A stretch of 64,000 nt of DNA from Taenia hydatigena (lineage: Eukaryota; Platyhelminthes; Cestoda; Cyclophyllidea; Taeniidae): positions 372,001 to 436,000 of the forward strand of contig JADWOT020000005.1 of assembly GCA_036345935.2 (NCBI GenBank), read 5' to 3'. A model generated the notes under the pieces. That model worked only from the letters and a program-made list of their open reading frames with translations. It was not told the DNA's origin and ran no database searches. Shown in pieces: positions 12,201 to 24,144 of the stretch (positions within the stretch are counted from its first letter, which is position 1; each line of letters begins with the position of its first letter). The translations under genes and the position numbers were made by a program.

Positions 12201-12918
12201 CAATTGATACAACCACTTGCTTGTCACTCACTTCCTTTGGCCTGCATGCTGCCCGGGTAGGTGCTTTTTCGAGGCACATGTGTCAACGCTTCCCAGCTCA
12301 CTCATTCTTCTTGCATCGAACGCATGCGCTCAAGCCGCACGAGTGGTTATTGCTGTGTGGTCGATGCATAGCATGCTTGTAGGAAAGCATGCGATTTCTG
12401 GCGACATCCAATTGTTGAAGTCGTCATGCATGAGAAGATTAATTCTTTAGCACTATGTTTGTGTGATAAGTTGTCATGGATTATACATTTCCTTGTCTTT
12501 GCTTTGTTCTTACCAGCAAAAGTAACACATCTGAGAGGATATACTGACCATTATGGCTACAGGGAATGGGTGAATGAATTTTGAGGGTAGTGCGTATAAA
12601 GACGACTTATAACATAGTGGCACAGTCAGAATTAGTCCACTCAAACTCAATAAATTTCCTTTTTCCGTCAACTTTTAGTAATGCTCAAGTTTTGGATCGC
12701 ACGACATAAGATTTGCCGCACTTTGCAACCGATGGCATGCGATTTAAAAATAAACTTATCGGAATGAGTCGCCTCCTGGAAGCTGTTTGCACTTATCTGA
12801 CACGGCATTATTTTACCTACTCCTCGACATTTTAATAGATGCAAGTTAGACAAATCTATCTGCCAACGGCAATTTGAGGAACGGTCGCTTCAGACCACGA
12901 GATTGCACATTAACTGCA
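9286..12918. other. No recognisable gene
   Basis: Short overlapping frames on both strands, none with recognisable motifs. Pyrimidine-rich tracts at about 10110-10180 and 10800-10855 resemble others in the window. Confidence 0.45.
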
Positions 12919-12949
12919 TGCAGACAATGGCATAAATGCCATTGTTGCA
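12919..12949. repeat. Hairpin at left edge of the tRNA-bearing repeat
   Basis: ACAATGGCAT pairs perfectly with ATGCCATTGT across a two-base loop, and the stem extends by four pairs after a one-base bulge. It sits just before the start of the 12940-14236 repeat; the other copy does not preserve it. Confidence 0.5.
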
Positions 12950-14236
12950 GCAAGATTTTACTGTGCATAAAGACTTCTGAGATCCTTTTTTATTTCATTG
13001 CATTTGTAATGGGCAGGCAATGTGTTGACGTCCCTCTGGCGCCAATTATTTAAGCCCCGCGTCTTCGACACACATCAAATCCACGCTAATTTGCTCTGAT
13101 AATGGTTATTTCGAAGCAGCTCACAACGCAAAATCACTGATGCACTACCCGGAATGGCTCCAGAGGTGTGCAGCTACCTTGACGCCTTTAATATGGTTAC
13201 TCTTCACACGGCTAATGAGTATGAGGTGGATTCTTTTTACATGTTAATTCCATACCACTAGATGGCAGCGTATTTAAAATGGATTGCGCTGCACAAATGT
13301 CTCTGCCAGTTATCTATCTCACTACTTCTAACTAATTCTACTCGAAATGATTCCAAGGCTCTGTTATAAAAGAAGGAGCAGTTGGATCCCAATCTACGCT
13401 TTCTAATCGCGCTTGAGCCTGAGCAACTCTAAAGACTTACATATTCCTGCCTGTACTCAGCTCCTATCCCTACATGATGTCGAATGAGGAACATAGGTTT
13501 TGTTTTGAAGTCACAAAAGTTGTATTTACTAATCGACCTCCAGCAAACAAGAAACGATCGTGCCCGTAGCCTGCTTGCCTAAGGGGATGTTGTTGTACTA
13601 AAAGTATGGACTACATTATTGGCTGAATTAGACTTCCGAAAAATGTTGTGCGCATTATGATTACGACTGCATAATCCATCTGGTGGGTTCTTCACAAGTC
13701 ACCTTGGGGTGTCCCACGGCCTATCAGGTATTAGTTATTGCATTCGCTTTCAACAACAGGGATTTCGGGACGAACAATCGCTATTTTCGCTGAGAGAAGA
13801 ACGTGGCACATGAGGTCTAACTAATAATGCTAAGCGTCAGGATTACTTAGCGAACCACCACTCATCTTCCTTGCCCGTCGTCGCCGGCTGGAGCGCCTGC
13901 TTCATAAGGCATCTACGCAAACACAGCCATAGTCACTACCACGGCGTCATCGAAAACAGAAGTATTTCGCACATACAGAAATGGTGAATTAATCGCATTA
14001 CAACTGCAAAGAATGGACTGATAGAAGAAGGAGGTGTGCTGCCTGACTCATCGGATGGTAGTGATAAGGAGAAAATGGAGTTTAAAGTGAAAGTAATGAG
14101 TGTTGGTCTCGTGGCCTAATGGATAAGGCATCAAACTTTGGATCAGGAAACTACGGGTTCAAATTTCGGTAGGCCATAAAGTTCCTTTACACCCTGCGCT
14201 GCTTGTAGTAGCACTGTGCCTGTGCAGCAACGAAGT
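12940..14236 (+). repeat. 1.3-kb dispersed repeat with tRNA-like end, copy A
   Basis: Collinear with 57918-59342. Matching blocks include the left edge (TTTTACTG.GCATAAAG, then CTTCTGAG), the CACA.ATCAAATCCAC.. block near 13070, the GATGGCAGC and TCTCTGCCAGT blocks near 13260-13310, and the GCCTGCTTCATAAGGC and CGGCGTCAT blocks near 13900-13950. The copies are heavily diverged, with many indels. A tRNA-Arg-like sequence lies at 14106-14177 and homology continues about 60 bases beyond it. No protein frame is preserved. It could be a non-autonomous transposable element or an old segmental duplication. The right boundary may extend further, as similarity fades gradually and no terminal repeats are seen. 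Confidence 0.6.
14106..14177 (+). pseudogene. tRNA-Arg-like pseudogene (Pol III box relic), copy A
   Basis: GTGGCCTAATGGATAAGGC gives a good A box and D arm, and GGTTCAAATTT stands where a B box belongs. The arrangement is that of animal tRNA-Arg(CCG), but the anticodon loop reads CTTTGGA (TTG at the anticodon), the anticodon stem is mismatched, and the 3' acceptor strand does not pair with the 5' strand. It is therefore not a working tRNA. Confidence 0.6.
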
Positions 14237-15791
14237 GAAACAAGAAAGATGAGCAGGCTGTCTACTTTGACACTGGAGGGGAAGGACAGTTAATTGCGCT
14301 AAAAAGGAAGCGGCTAAATTAGTAGCATGTCCTGTGAGAGGCTCGACTCCTCAACACTCACGCTATTAGGACAATGCCTAACTTAATAGACCACTTCTCC
14401 ACCACTAGTTTCCTTCCTTCTTCTCCAATCCTCTCCACTCCCTTTACCATCACCCATTTCTCACACCTTTACCTTCGCACTCACTCCCTGACTTACTTCC
14501 ATTTCTAACACCTCCGCTCCAATCAGGTGCCATGCTTTGCCGCGGTGACACATGGGATGACTTATGTGATAGTTAAGGTGTGACTGAATGAGTCGGCACG
14601 TTTGACATGCCTTTACTGCTAGCCACTCATACGACTTCAGACTGACGGTTCGAATCTGCGAGTTTATGGGTCAGTTGCGCTGACTGGTAGATGGTCAAGG
14701 AATTAGGCATATTACAGCAGACCAGTGAATAGCAGGTGTTATTATATTTATATGAGTATTTAACATTTTTGACCCTTTATAGTTCATTCATCCCAGCGAC
14801 AAACACTTGTCAGCGATTCGCTAAATGTGAAGTCAGATGTGCATCGCCTTGAAGCTACTGATTCAAAAAGAGAGAAATGTCAGGGTACAATAGACGATAA
14901 GATAGAATAATAGTAAGAATGAATCAGTTTTAGCGCGCTTTTGCAAAATTTATTCGCAGCGACAAATGGGCAGAAGGATCTTCCATGACTTTCGTTTCAT
15001 CTGATGCTGCTCAGCCTGTCACTGGCCAGAGAGAACAGTCCCTTGTTGGACACTGCTTTTATCACTAAGGTGACACTGATGAAGGGAAGAAGGGCATAAG
15101 GGCATGCGATGTGAATATTAAGATAGTGAGTGTAAGGTGGATGCTGGTAACTCGCACCGACCCTAAATGTTGGCGTTCTGAAAGTTTGCAATGACGCCGT
15201 CCCTGCTTACTTTATACCACTGCATCCGCAAATATATAATCTACAAATTTATCGCGCCCGTAAAGTCCCAAAAAACGGGTAGTGATGATGGTGGTGGTGG
15301 TGAGGTAGGTCAGTAGGCTAGGGCGTCGTCCTAACAACTCCTCACCATATCGATCAACGCTTTACACTGGTAATGCAATATTGCCAATGTATTCGCAAGT
15401 ACAAACTACTTCTGCTTCCAATGACGCCTGTTGCAGTGGTAGTGGCTGTGTTTAAGGTAGATGCCTTCCGAAGTAGACATGCCAGCCGGCGACGACGAGC
15501 GAGGAGGGGTGGTGTTCATCACATCTGCCTTGGTGGCAACAGCGGCGATTATACCAGTATATGATGGTTAGCACTCACATGATGGAGATTGATGCTGCAA
15601 CCACGCCATCGATCCCCCATTTTGTCTAAGACAATAAAGGTGTCTCAGAGTAATCGACCTCCTCATATCAGGCATAGGCGGTGGATCTAACACAGCGCTG
15701 GCATGAATTTTAGCGGGGTCGCATGTGAAAAACAGAGGAACCAACAAGTTATTTAGTTAAACTAAACACTGTACCACCACTGTTTAAGATA
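14237..15791. other. No gene; pyrimidine-rich tract and GTG repeat
   Basis: A strongly C+T-rich tract lies at about 14395-14520 on the plus strand, and a short GTG repeat at 15281-15302. GGTTCGAATC at 14646-14655 looks like a B box but has no matching A box. No supported gene. Confidence 0.45.
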
Positions 15792-15914
15792 GCAGTAAAA
15801 ATATTTAGCGCGAAAATTTGCACGCTTGTTGTTTGTTTAGCTCTTAGTCTCGTCTACGGTCACTTGGATGATAATAATTGCACATTCTTCGGGTGCAGTG
15901 CCGTGCTGGGGTGA
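15792..15914 (+). pseudogene. Secretory-leader exon, copy B (start codon lost)
   Basis: Matches copy A at 84-197. In the frame starting at 15801 there are 37 codons before TGA at 15912-15914. Residues 5-20 form a basic residue plus a hydrophobic core (K-ICTLVVCLALSLVYG), followed by a polar, Cys-containing segment (HLDDNNCTFFGC). This is what a signal peptide and the first residues of a secreted protein look like. The first codon is ATA in place of ATG. A possible donor (G|GTGAAA) overlaps the stop. I do not recognise the family. Whether it is a dead exon, or one using an unseen upstream start, cannot be told from this window. No matching downstream exon was found. Confidence 0.45.
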
Positions 15915-18229
15915 AATGAGTTGAACTGTTCGCATCTGTACAATGGTTAGACACTTCGCCCACCACTGCAGAGAAAGCCAGCTTGAAGCGAGAACAGATT
16001 ACTAAGCACTGGATTGGTTACAAACAACAAAATAGATCGAGCGTTCAATTGCACACTGATAAGAATTATTGCAGCAATATGACTTGACAGCCCAGTACAG
16101 GAAAGGAATCACACATGGCAACGCGAACGCACTAGCATGCAGACCCTTCTCAGTATATCGGTATAAGAGATACGATATTTTTGAGCAAGAATACTAAGCA
16201 CTAACAGAGAAATACGCAGTGTACCGAACTTGACGCAGCCGTAACACACGAGGGTTTTCTAGCACCTTATTTTAAGTCCACAGCTGGGAAGATGAGCTCG
16301 TTTAGCAAGCCTCTAGTGATCTCAGGTTCATTAATGCAAGCAGCTTCCTAAGAGTTGCAAGAGCAATTGGTTCATGAGAGCCAAAATGCTGGTAGAGGCG
16401 TAGAGCGAACCATACTTTCGGCCCTTACCTACCACAGACATACTGGACTTATGTCAAACCTGCATCACTTGGAGCAGTATCAAAGGACCTCACATTACAG
16501 CGATTGTGTTAAATTAAAAGTTAGCAGTTAGTGCCTAATTTTTTAGAGAGCGGTCTCATAGTAGTAGGGTAGTGCAACACTGCCTCCTGGGGACGTTCTT
16601 TAAAAAACAATCATGCTACATTTGCACCAGCGCACCTTACCGAGGCAGAGCGACGCATTTTAATCTAACCACATCGGTACTAGTAAACCTTCGCCCTCTC
16701 TTCCACTCTACCTACATGCGCAATGGTGTACAGAACTCGGCTAAAGGGAGGAAACACAAAGACAAGTGATGCCCACTCCCAAGAAGCTACCTAACCATAT
16801 CAGCCACTGATCCCCGGCCTTTCGTTATCCATCTTGCTTCTCACTTCATCATCGTTCTCACCATCCAGTTCTTTACCAGCGCTTTAGTCCAGCTTAGTTA
16901 CCTACTCATATTTGGTTCACTTCCCATCCTTCACTTAAGTCTACTTTATTCTCATCTATCTCTCTGTAGCCCCCTAACCTCCTGCTCCGCTATTCAAAAG
17001 ACGTCGAAAGGCCAACAAATGTAAAAGTCGTGAAAATTTGAAGCATTTTGTTACCACCCTCTCCTCCTTGACTGTTTCATCCTAACCTTCTCCTCATCAA
17101 CCTTATTTACATACGCCGTCGTTAAAGTATTGTCGAAACTAGTGTATTCACTTATCAAGGTAAACTACGAAGAGCGACTTTAGGCGTGCCACTTAAAAGA
17201 AAATTACAATCCTTTCACAAAGCCCATTTCTACGAATCCAAATGCAGAGCTACTGTTCTCAACAAGTAATATGAGAATGATCACTTTTTCGACCATTAAT
17301 CGAGTTAACATCTCTTCCATCACCTGGCTAATTACAAAGTCAACTCAATAGGTCCACTGAGACCGAGCGACATGCTCAGTTTCATATGCAGTTGTGTGAG
17401 TACACTTCGTCTCAAGTGCCATGGAGCAGCCATCATTGAGCATAATCCTATTTCAAAACTTAGCATTTCGTTATGGCAGAAGGAACGCAAAGCGGAGTTT
17501 TTCTTTGTTTTTTTTTGGCGTTTTTAATGCGTCTACTAAGGCATAAATGAAGTCCAAGCTGATGAAGAGAATATGCATAGTTTACGGCTTATGCCGATGT
17601 TAGAATAAGACAAATGCGAGACTGTATGTTTAAAGAGGAAAAAATAGCAGGCTTTATGCAGCTAGTCCTTTTAATGCTCCATTTGTGCAATTCCTGAAGC
17701 TTTTATCATGGATGATCGATAAGCGAAACCCAAGTTTTGTTTGAATAGTAAACCAAGACAACAATATGAAATAGAGAAAAACTTGGAAAAATAAGGAAAA
17801 GTAAAATGAAAGGAAGGGAACACTTTCCATGATGCTAGTGCACCACTTGCAGATATTGCGCCCTGATGGAAAACGCCATGCACAAAAACCATCAGTAGAA
17901 CATCAGTACCTCAGCTTATATATAGCTGACACATTTCGGCAAATATATATGACTACTGTCCGGTTCGATGAGCTTGCCGCAGAACCCTCAGGATGTTTTA
18001 ATGGCATCAAAAAAAGGAAAAATTGCATGATCTATGTACCATTCTTGCCTTATGCCCAAATTTATTTGTCAAAGGCACTTACATTCAAAATCCACAGCAA
18101 TATAGAATTGCAGTGTGTGCTGTTTGTGTGTCACGCCATTTGCAAACTTGAACTCATTTCTCGATCATACTATCAGAGCACATATTTGTGAGTTTGCATC
18201 TGTTTATAAGCGATCGAATAAGTGTAGGT
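15915..18229. other. No complete gene; possible diverged relative of the 27-kb repeat
   Basis: At about 16870-17160 a C+T-rich stretch is flanked by words shared with the 27.1-kb and 29.4-kb repeats (CTTTAG..., AGTTRCCTAC, and a CATACRCCGTCGT-like block). This suggests a third, weakly preserved member. No frame matching the small proteins of those repeats was found downstream. Confidence 0.35.
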
Positions 18230-18360
18230 CTGCTCTACAGCCATAGCTTTGGTGTCTCGCGCAAAATCCTAAATTTATGCCTTTATTTGCTACGCTGCGA
18301 TTGAAAGAAACGCGAACACAGAAATGGGCCTTTATTGCACAGAATGCTTTGCAGAATACT
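18230..18360 (+). pseudogene. Degenerate copy of the zinc-finger exon at 23.9 kb
   Basis: Aligns to 23840-23970, including the putative intronic part just upstream. From the ATG at 18324 it reads MGLYCTECFA, close to MRFYCAECFA at 23936. The Cys-x2-Cys pair is kept (codons at 18336 and 18345) but the two His needed for a C2H2 finger do not follow in frame. It looks like a decayed exon duplicate lying about 5.6 kb from its relative. Confidence 0.4.
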
Positions 18361-21300
18361 TTGCTGCGGGCATTACCTCATCCTCTAGGCGTAGCTTACA
18401 ACCACTGTCTATTTATTTGTTTATTCTTCCCTTTCTTTGCAGACCCTTGGTGCAAACTGCCTGAATAAAATGAACTTTCATGCTGTTGCGCTAGCAATAC
18501 ATGCAAATTTATAGCAGACTTCACGCTAACTCTATATCTTTCCATCTTGTTCGACAGCATTGTAAGAAAAGAGCATTCGTTATTTGATGGCTAATAGTTT
18601 ATTTCTTAAGGGAACTTACGTGAGCACTGATAGTGGATGGATCGAATTGTTTTAAAGAGTAATCAAGCTTTTCCTGGTTGAATTGGCGATGGTTTTACAT
18701 CAGATTACTTCAGATGCCTAAACCTTCACATACCAAATGAACTGCTCAATAATGTACAACCATGGGGAATGTGCTTAGTATCGTCTGTGTTTTCGGGACC
18801 TCCACGGAGTTGCCTTAATTCTTATTTTATGGGATTCTAATTGGCCCTAAGCTTTTACAGCATACATGCACTAAATGCAAAGCGCGTTTCCGCATTAAAT
18901 TTCTTGATTTATTCTGGCTATTGCTATCGTTGTATGGCTCTATAGTGACCTGGGAAAAAAACGTGCAAAGCAGTAGAATAAGACTAGCTTGTAAAGCAAA
19001 GATGCAGTTGCGAAATCTAACCTGATGCATTGTGCAAGGAGAGCGACTTGAGATTTATTTTAAATGACACTAAGGTGAGAATCCGAACTTGCTGCACACC
19101 TAGCAAAATGAACGAAAATCTGGTTTTATGGCACAGAACTTTTCTGGAACTCAAATTTTTCTATTTTAATTTTATGTCACTATTGGTATGCCATGTTATT
19201 GCCAAATATTTCAGGAAACTCTATGTGTAAGCTTTAATTTGAATGGATCAAACTAAAAGTGCTCTGTAACAATGGCTGATGTGCCTATGAGACACCTATC
19301 GGATAACTAAATATAATGTCTTAAGTCACAATCCACCCTTCTTCGCTTAATACAGCTTTTACTATGAATTCAGAATACCTAAACGCAGACATTGATGCGG
19401 ATAAATATTCCTGACATTTACGCTGCATCCGTCTGAAGTTTCATTCTTAAGGCGAAGTGAAGAATGTGCAGTTAACAATGTGCTTGACATCCAGCCTTTT
19501 ATGGCTCCTTGGCGTAATGCTGCAACGAATGCTTAGATTCCTGCTTGACAATAATGAGTGCGGACTGGTAATACCTAGACCTTTTTCCACTACGTAGGTT
19601 TGCCAAAAGATGAATGAATTTAATTAGAGGACCTGGTAAGACCTAAACCACCCCAATTCTTTAAAAGCTACTGGTTATTACCTATTCTGGTGAGGAATGG
19701 TGCCTGCTTATACCTGCTGCACCCTTGAATGCTTTTATACCAGAACTGATTTTGTCTGATCTACTTCTATGTCCTAAAGTTACCTCATGAAATGGCACCG
19801 TTTCAGCTCTTACGCATGCTTGAGGAGCAAGTTTACAATACAAGACTGGGATAAGTCGCGTTAAATCAACGTTTTATGATGTGAGGATATAAAATGAAAA
19901 GCAGTAGCGTGCTTTAAAGAGTACGACATCCGAGGAGCATAAAAGAATTGGCTAGTGTCTGCAAATTCACGACAGACTTCGAGTTAAGATATTTATTTTG
20001 TTAGATGATCAAAAGATCCCTAAGTCGACTCGCAGATGTGGCCCCCTTGAATGAGAATCGCTGACATCGCAACCGCGCTTAGGATAAAGTAATTAACAAT
20101 TCTGCGGCAGCAAGGCAGACCGGATGAAAGGACTATTCATAACCTACGCAACAATCATGAAGAATGATCTGTTCAAAGTCTCCAAAGCAAACTAAAGGGG
20201 GAATCTTGCAGGCCTTTCATGCAAACGGTTTTCGAAACTTGACAAATAAAGAGTAATAATTAGTTAAAAATAAAGATGTTAACTAGACTTTGAATCCCAC
20301 CAAAGCGACATTAGTTTTGACACTACAAAATATCCCATTTAAAAAGTGCAGCTTTACCACATCAAGAACAGCACATCTACAACAAAATTAGGCTTTGGCT
20401 ACTTAAGGTACCTTTTAATTTGCTGCATGATGTAAAACAATCTTGGGTGAATTAAATAAGCCTGTGTAGGCGAAAACCATGGACTCGCCAAATGTCAAGT
20501 TCACTTGGAGATTAGCGGAAGCTTGTAAATGAAAGAAGAGATACGATCACAGCGATAAATTGCAAATAGCATTCCTAGGTAAATTATTAAAGTGGAACTT
20601 CTTCGCATTGGCTATGCTTAAATGCATACCGCAGTGCCTTTGTTATGGGGAAAAATTAGAAGCTTGTTTCGAGAAGGGACAGCGCTTGGCTAGGGGGATG
20701 CCAATCAGGTCTACCAAGACAGCATAGACCAGGCGCTATTGGTTCGCCTGCTCATTCAAAAGGTGATACAGAACGAAATAGCATATAGCGCTTTTATTAA
20801 TTGCAACAATTTCCCATGAGTTCAAGTGAATGTAAATCCTCTTAATTTCTGGGACAATAATCTAAGGATAAATCGAATATAAAAGCAGCGTAGCAATAAA
20901 TAACTCTGAAAGCAAAGAGCAGGAGAAACGAGGACCCCAAAACAAATGATCTGATAGCAAGTGCGAATGAGTAAGCTGAGATTACAAGGTGTGAAGATGC
21001 ACCAGATGGTCGATTTCTAGCTAGAGACAAGGGACGGCCTCCATTTGGAGAAAGTTAGAGCACTATAAGTCGCCTGCCTAGCTGGCCTTGCTATTGGTCA
21101 AGTCGATGGAAGTAGGATCGTGTTTTGCGTGTTCTTCCAGAAAGCATGGGAATCAAGTCAAGATATAACAGGTTTAGAATAACACACGGAAAACTAGCCA
21201 TATTTCGCCCGATTAAGACCATCTATCTTAAGCACAATAAACACGCATTTGTCAATGTCTATTTGTTTCGCTGTGCATAAACTTCGTCCGTTATGAGGCC

Positions 21301-23565
21301 CAGAACCCTGATATTAATTTTATTATTATTATGTTCCAAATGCAAACAAATTATTTCAACCGTCTTATATATACACCTAAAAAGTAGCATTAGCATAGCC
21401 GATTATCCGGCAAGCTAATTCGTAAATGAGGGCTCGTAGTCGAGTTACGATTCATTTTACCAGAAACTTGGTTGCGAAATTACTCATTGAATTTTATTCC
21501 AGGCCGAGAATTTCGTTTGGTGAGATGATGCACACCGATAAGAACTTACTCAGCCTCCTCGATATGCATCGGTGATTAATGAGTACTTTTCTGTCAGTGA
21601 AGACACCCTAAATCTGGGTAAAGCTGAAAAATTCTCCTTAGTAATGGTCTTTGTTAACGCTTTTGCTATGGGCGCTTCAAAATCTGGTCAGTAGATAGAT
21701 TCGCTGAAATGTTCAGCTAGCATCAAAGCAGGAACACAACAAATAAGTAGCAAATGTCTATTTAGCATATCGATACCCTTTTAGGCATGTCCCATTGTTG
21801 AGATGAATGAGGCGGCTGCCATAGATTATTGACAAGCGAAAGTCATCTTTATTTAGTTATTAACCTTAGGCAAAAGGGAACAGATAAGAGACTGTTATGG
21901 CGGAAACGGGACAAAGATGAGAATGGAGAGCCCAGAGTCCGACAACATCCGGCAACATAAAAATAGAGCTGATGCATTTGAGCACCCTGGCCATAGTTGA
22001 GATTGACATTGGTGCATGCAACATGTCGAGTGAAGCTGTGAATGGAAGTAGTGCGAACTACACATTCTTTTAAATGTCAAGGCTACTCTCTGAAGTGGAA
22101 ACAAGGGGCGTTCCTCCCCCTCTGGACTTCATATTTTCTCAACTAATTTAAAGGCCATCTTCGATAGTGGCTGCGCTACTGTGAGGCTGCAAACAATCAG
22201 ATGGCTCACGAGCATCACCTTTAGTGTGCTGCTGTTTGCGGCTGATAAGTTGAGGGCGAGGGAATAGAAGGGACAGCGTATGGGGGTACTTTTGCTGTGA
22301 ACTTAATGGTTGGTCTACCCATAATTTCCCATTAAGGTTGCAATCGGGGGCATTACCTGTCCAGATATAAATTCAACGTACCACGATGCAGAGAAAATTA
22401 AGAGTTTAATGCCCTTTGGCTCAAAGGTTTCGTTGATCACGCGAGTGAGTTTGCCTTGCTCTACTATGGCAAGACAAACCTTACCTCTGCGAAAACAAGT
22501 CCCCTTCTTCACGAGAGCATCTATCTTACCCAAAAGCACCCTTAACAGTGAGGCATAACACTTACTTTTGTAATGAAAGGTCTTTCATGCGAACAACTTA
22601 TCCATTTAGCGCAATTAATTGCATACACGAACCTACCTTTAATCACCAGTTAGCAGGATTTACCAGGCAAATCTCATATTCTGAACGACTAGAGTGTTAT
22701 GTGTAAGTCCAGAAATTGGGAATGACAATCAGTCAAGGATGCGAAATCTGCGTGCAATATGTTGTGTCCGTCTAAGCTACATCATTATTGTGGGCGAAAA
22801 TGACGAGTGTAGAGCAAAGACATCCTTCGTAAATGTAAGCAATAGCCATAAATTTCGGATCACTTCAAGAGCAGCCTACAACCTTTGTTTCACATCCATG
22901 CTTTGTAGACTAGAAAACAATTGCTTAAGCATTACTGCTAAGAAGTGATGGAGTTGGGTCAAGCATGTTGAACATAGATTTCCAAAACCCTCAGTGAATT
23001 AAAATGCCCTTCTTGACGAACAATTTAAAGCAAATTGCAAAGAACCAGGCATTTGAAGCGGAGCGAATTTAATTTACACGTCCAAAGTGGGCAAATTTGT
23101 AGCCAAACACGTGACATCGACTACTCCTCAGCATCTCAATCATATGTGACGTTGAGGACAGATCCTGGAAATTTTCTTGCGCACTCTATAAATTTACCAC
23201 ACGCTCTTTTGCAAGACTCGCCGTTTTTATTCTTAAAATGGTTGTCTATAGATGCGCAGCGTGCTTCGCATCGTTCGCGCGCGTCGTGGTAGGCGCCTTT
23301 TATTTGTATATACAATATGAGCATATATTTCTGTGCATATGAGCATGTGCACAAGAATAGGCTATGTTGCACAAGTATTTGTATTTCTTCCCATTGATTT
23401 TGTATCAGACTATTAATAAATAAAATGTAGTTGGCAAAACAACTCTCGTTTAATCTAATTAATAAAAGGATGCATAATGAGCAATTGAATGCTTTGGAAT
23501 ACACCACAGTCCTAGCACTCTGCTTTACGTATGCCTCATGCATTTTAGTAATCGTGGAATTGCAA
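18361..23565. other. No recognisable gene
   Basis: More than 5 kb with only short frames and no repeat partner that I could find within the window. Probably intergenic or intronic. Confidence 0.45.
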
Positions 23566-23640
23566 TGCCTGATTTACCAAAGGTCTCACAGATCTCACGG
23601 GGAGCTCTTGTGGCATCAGAGGGATAAAGGAAATTACCAA
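23566..23640 (+). pseudogene. Degenerate C2H2 zinc-finger exon
   Basis: The frame gives Cys-Leu-Ile-Tyr, 12 residues (QRSHRSHGELLW), His, three residues, Lys. Spacing is exactly that of a C2H2 finger (C-x2-C-x12-H-x3-H) with the second Cys and the second His replaced, and with Leu at the usual core position. The bases after it (AAATTACC AAGT) line up with the exon end and GTAAGT donor of the finger at 23934-24017. The frame differs from that finger by one base, as separate exons would. Taken alone this would be weak; it is reported because of the neighbouring intact finger. Confidence 0.3.
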
Positions 23641-23933
23641 GTTTCTCTATTATTTTTGCCATGCGTCTTCTTATTTGTCAAAACACCTTCTTTGGAACCT
23701 TCGAATGGTCTGAAATCACAATGTATGCAGCGTGTGCTTCGTTCGATTCGCAAACTTCTCTCGGCTTCTCAGGCATTTCATTGTGTTGCATATTTGAGTG
23801 AGCGGCTGTTAGCCCTTGATTGAATTCCTCTCTGTATGCTGCTCCTTGGCCGTATCTTTGGTCTTCCACACAACCTCCTCCTAAATTTTTGCTTCGTTAT
23901 ACAATGCTGCAGCCGGAAGAAAGGCGGATTCAG

Positions 23934-24144
23934 AAATGCGCTTTTACTGCGCAGAATGTTTTGCAGGACACTCGTCGATCGCAGCGATGTTAGGTCATAT
24001 GAGTTCACATTATGCCCGTAAGTATACCTTCGGCAATCACACTTATGCTGCAATGAGCGCTTGTTGCAATGACTTGGTGTCTCTCGTTTTGCAGGCATAT
24101 GGCGCAATGTATTTGGTAGAATGCGAACAAACGCAATTTTGTAA
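23934..24144 (+). CDS. Candidate C2H2 zinc-finger exon with short intron
   Basis: From the ATG at 23936 the frame gives a full C2H2 pattern: F-Y-C-A-E-C, 12 residues, H-M-S-S-H. Cys codons are at 23948 and 23957, His codons at 23996 and 24008. An aromatic residue precedes the first Cys and Met fills the usual Leu core position, but His replaces the usual Phe. An acceptor-like CAG ends at 23933. A donor GTAAGT starts at 24018 and a 77-base interval ends in TTTTGCAG at 24094. Joining these keeps the frame for 15 more codons to TAA at 24142, with another donor-like GTAAGC at 24141. C2H2 fingers bind nucleic acids or proteins in the nucleus. Only one intact finger is visible, so this may be one exon of a larger gene or a relic. 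Confidence 0.35.

Noticed and set aside
14560..14665. GGTTCGAATC as the B box of another tRNA gene
   Set aside because: No A box or cloverleaf arms at the right distance upstream.
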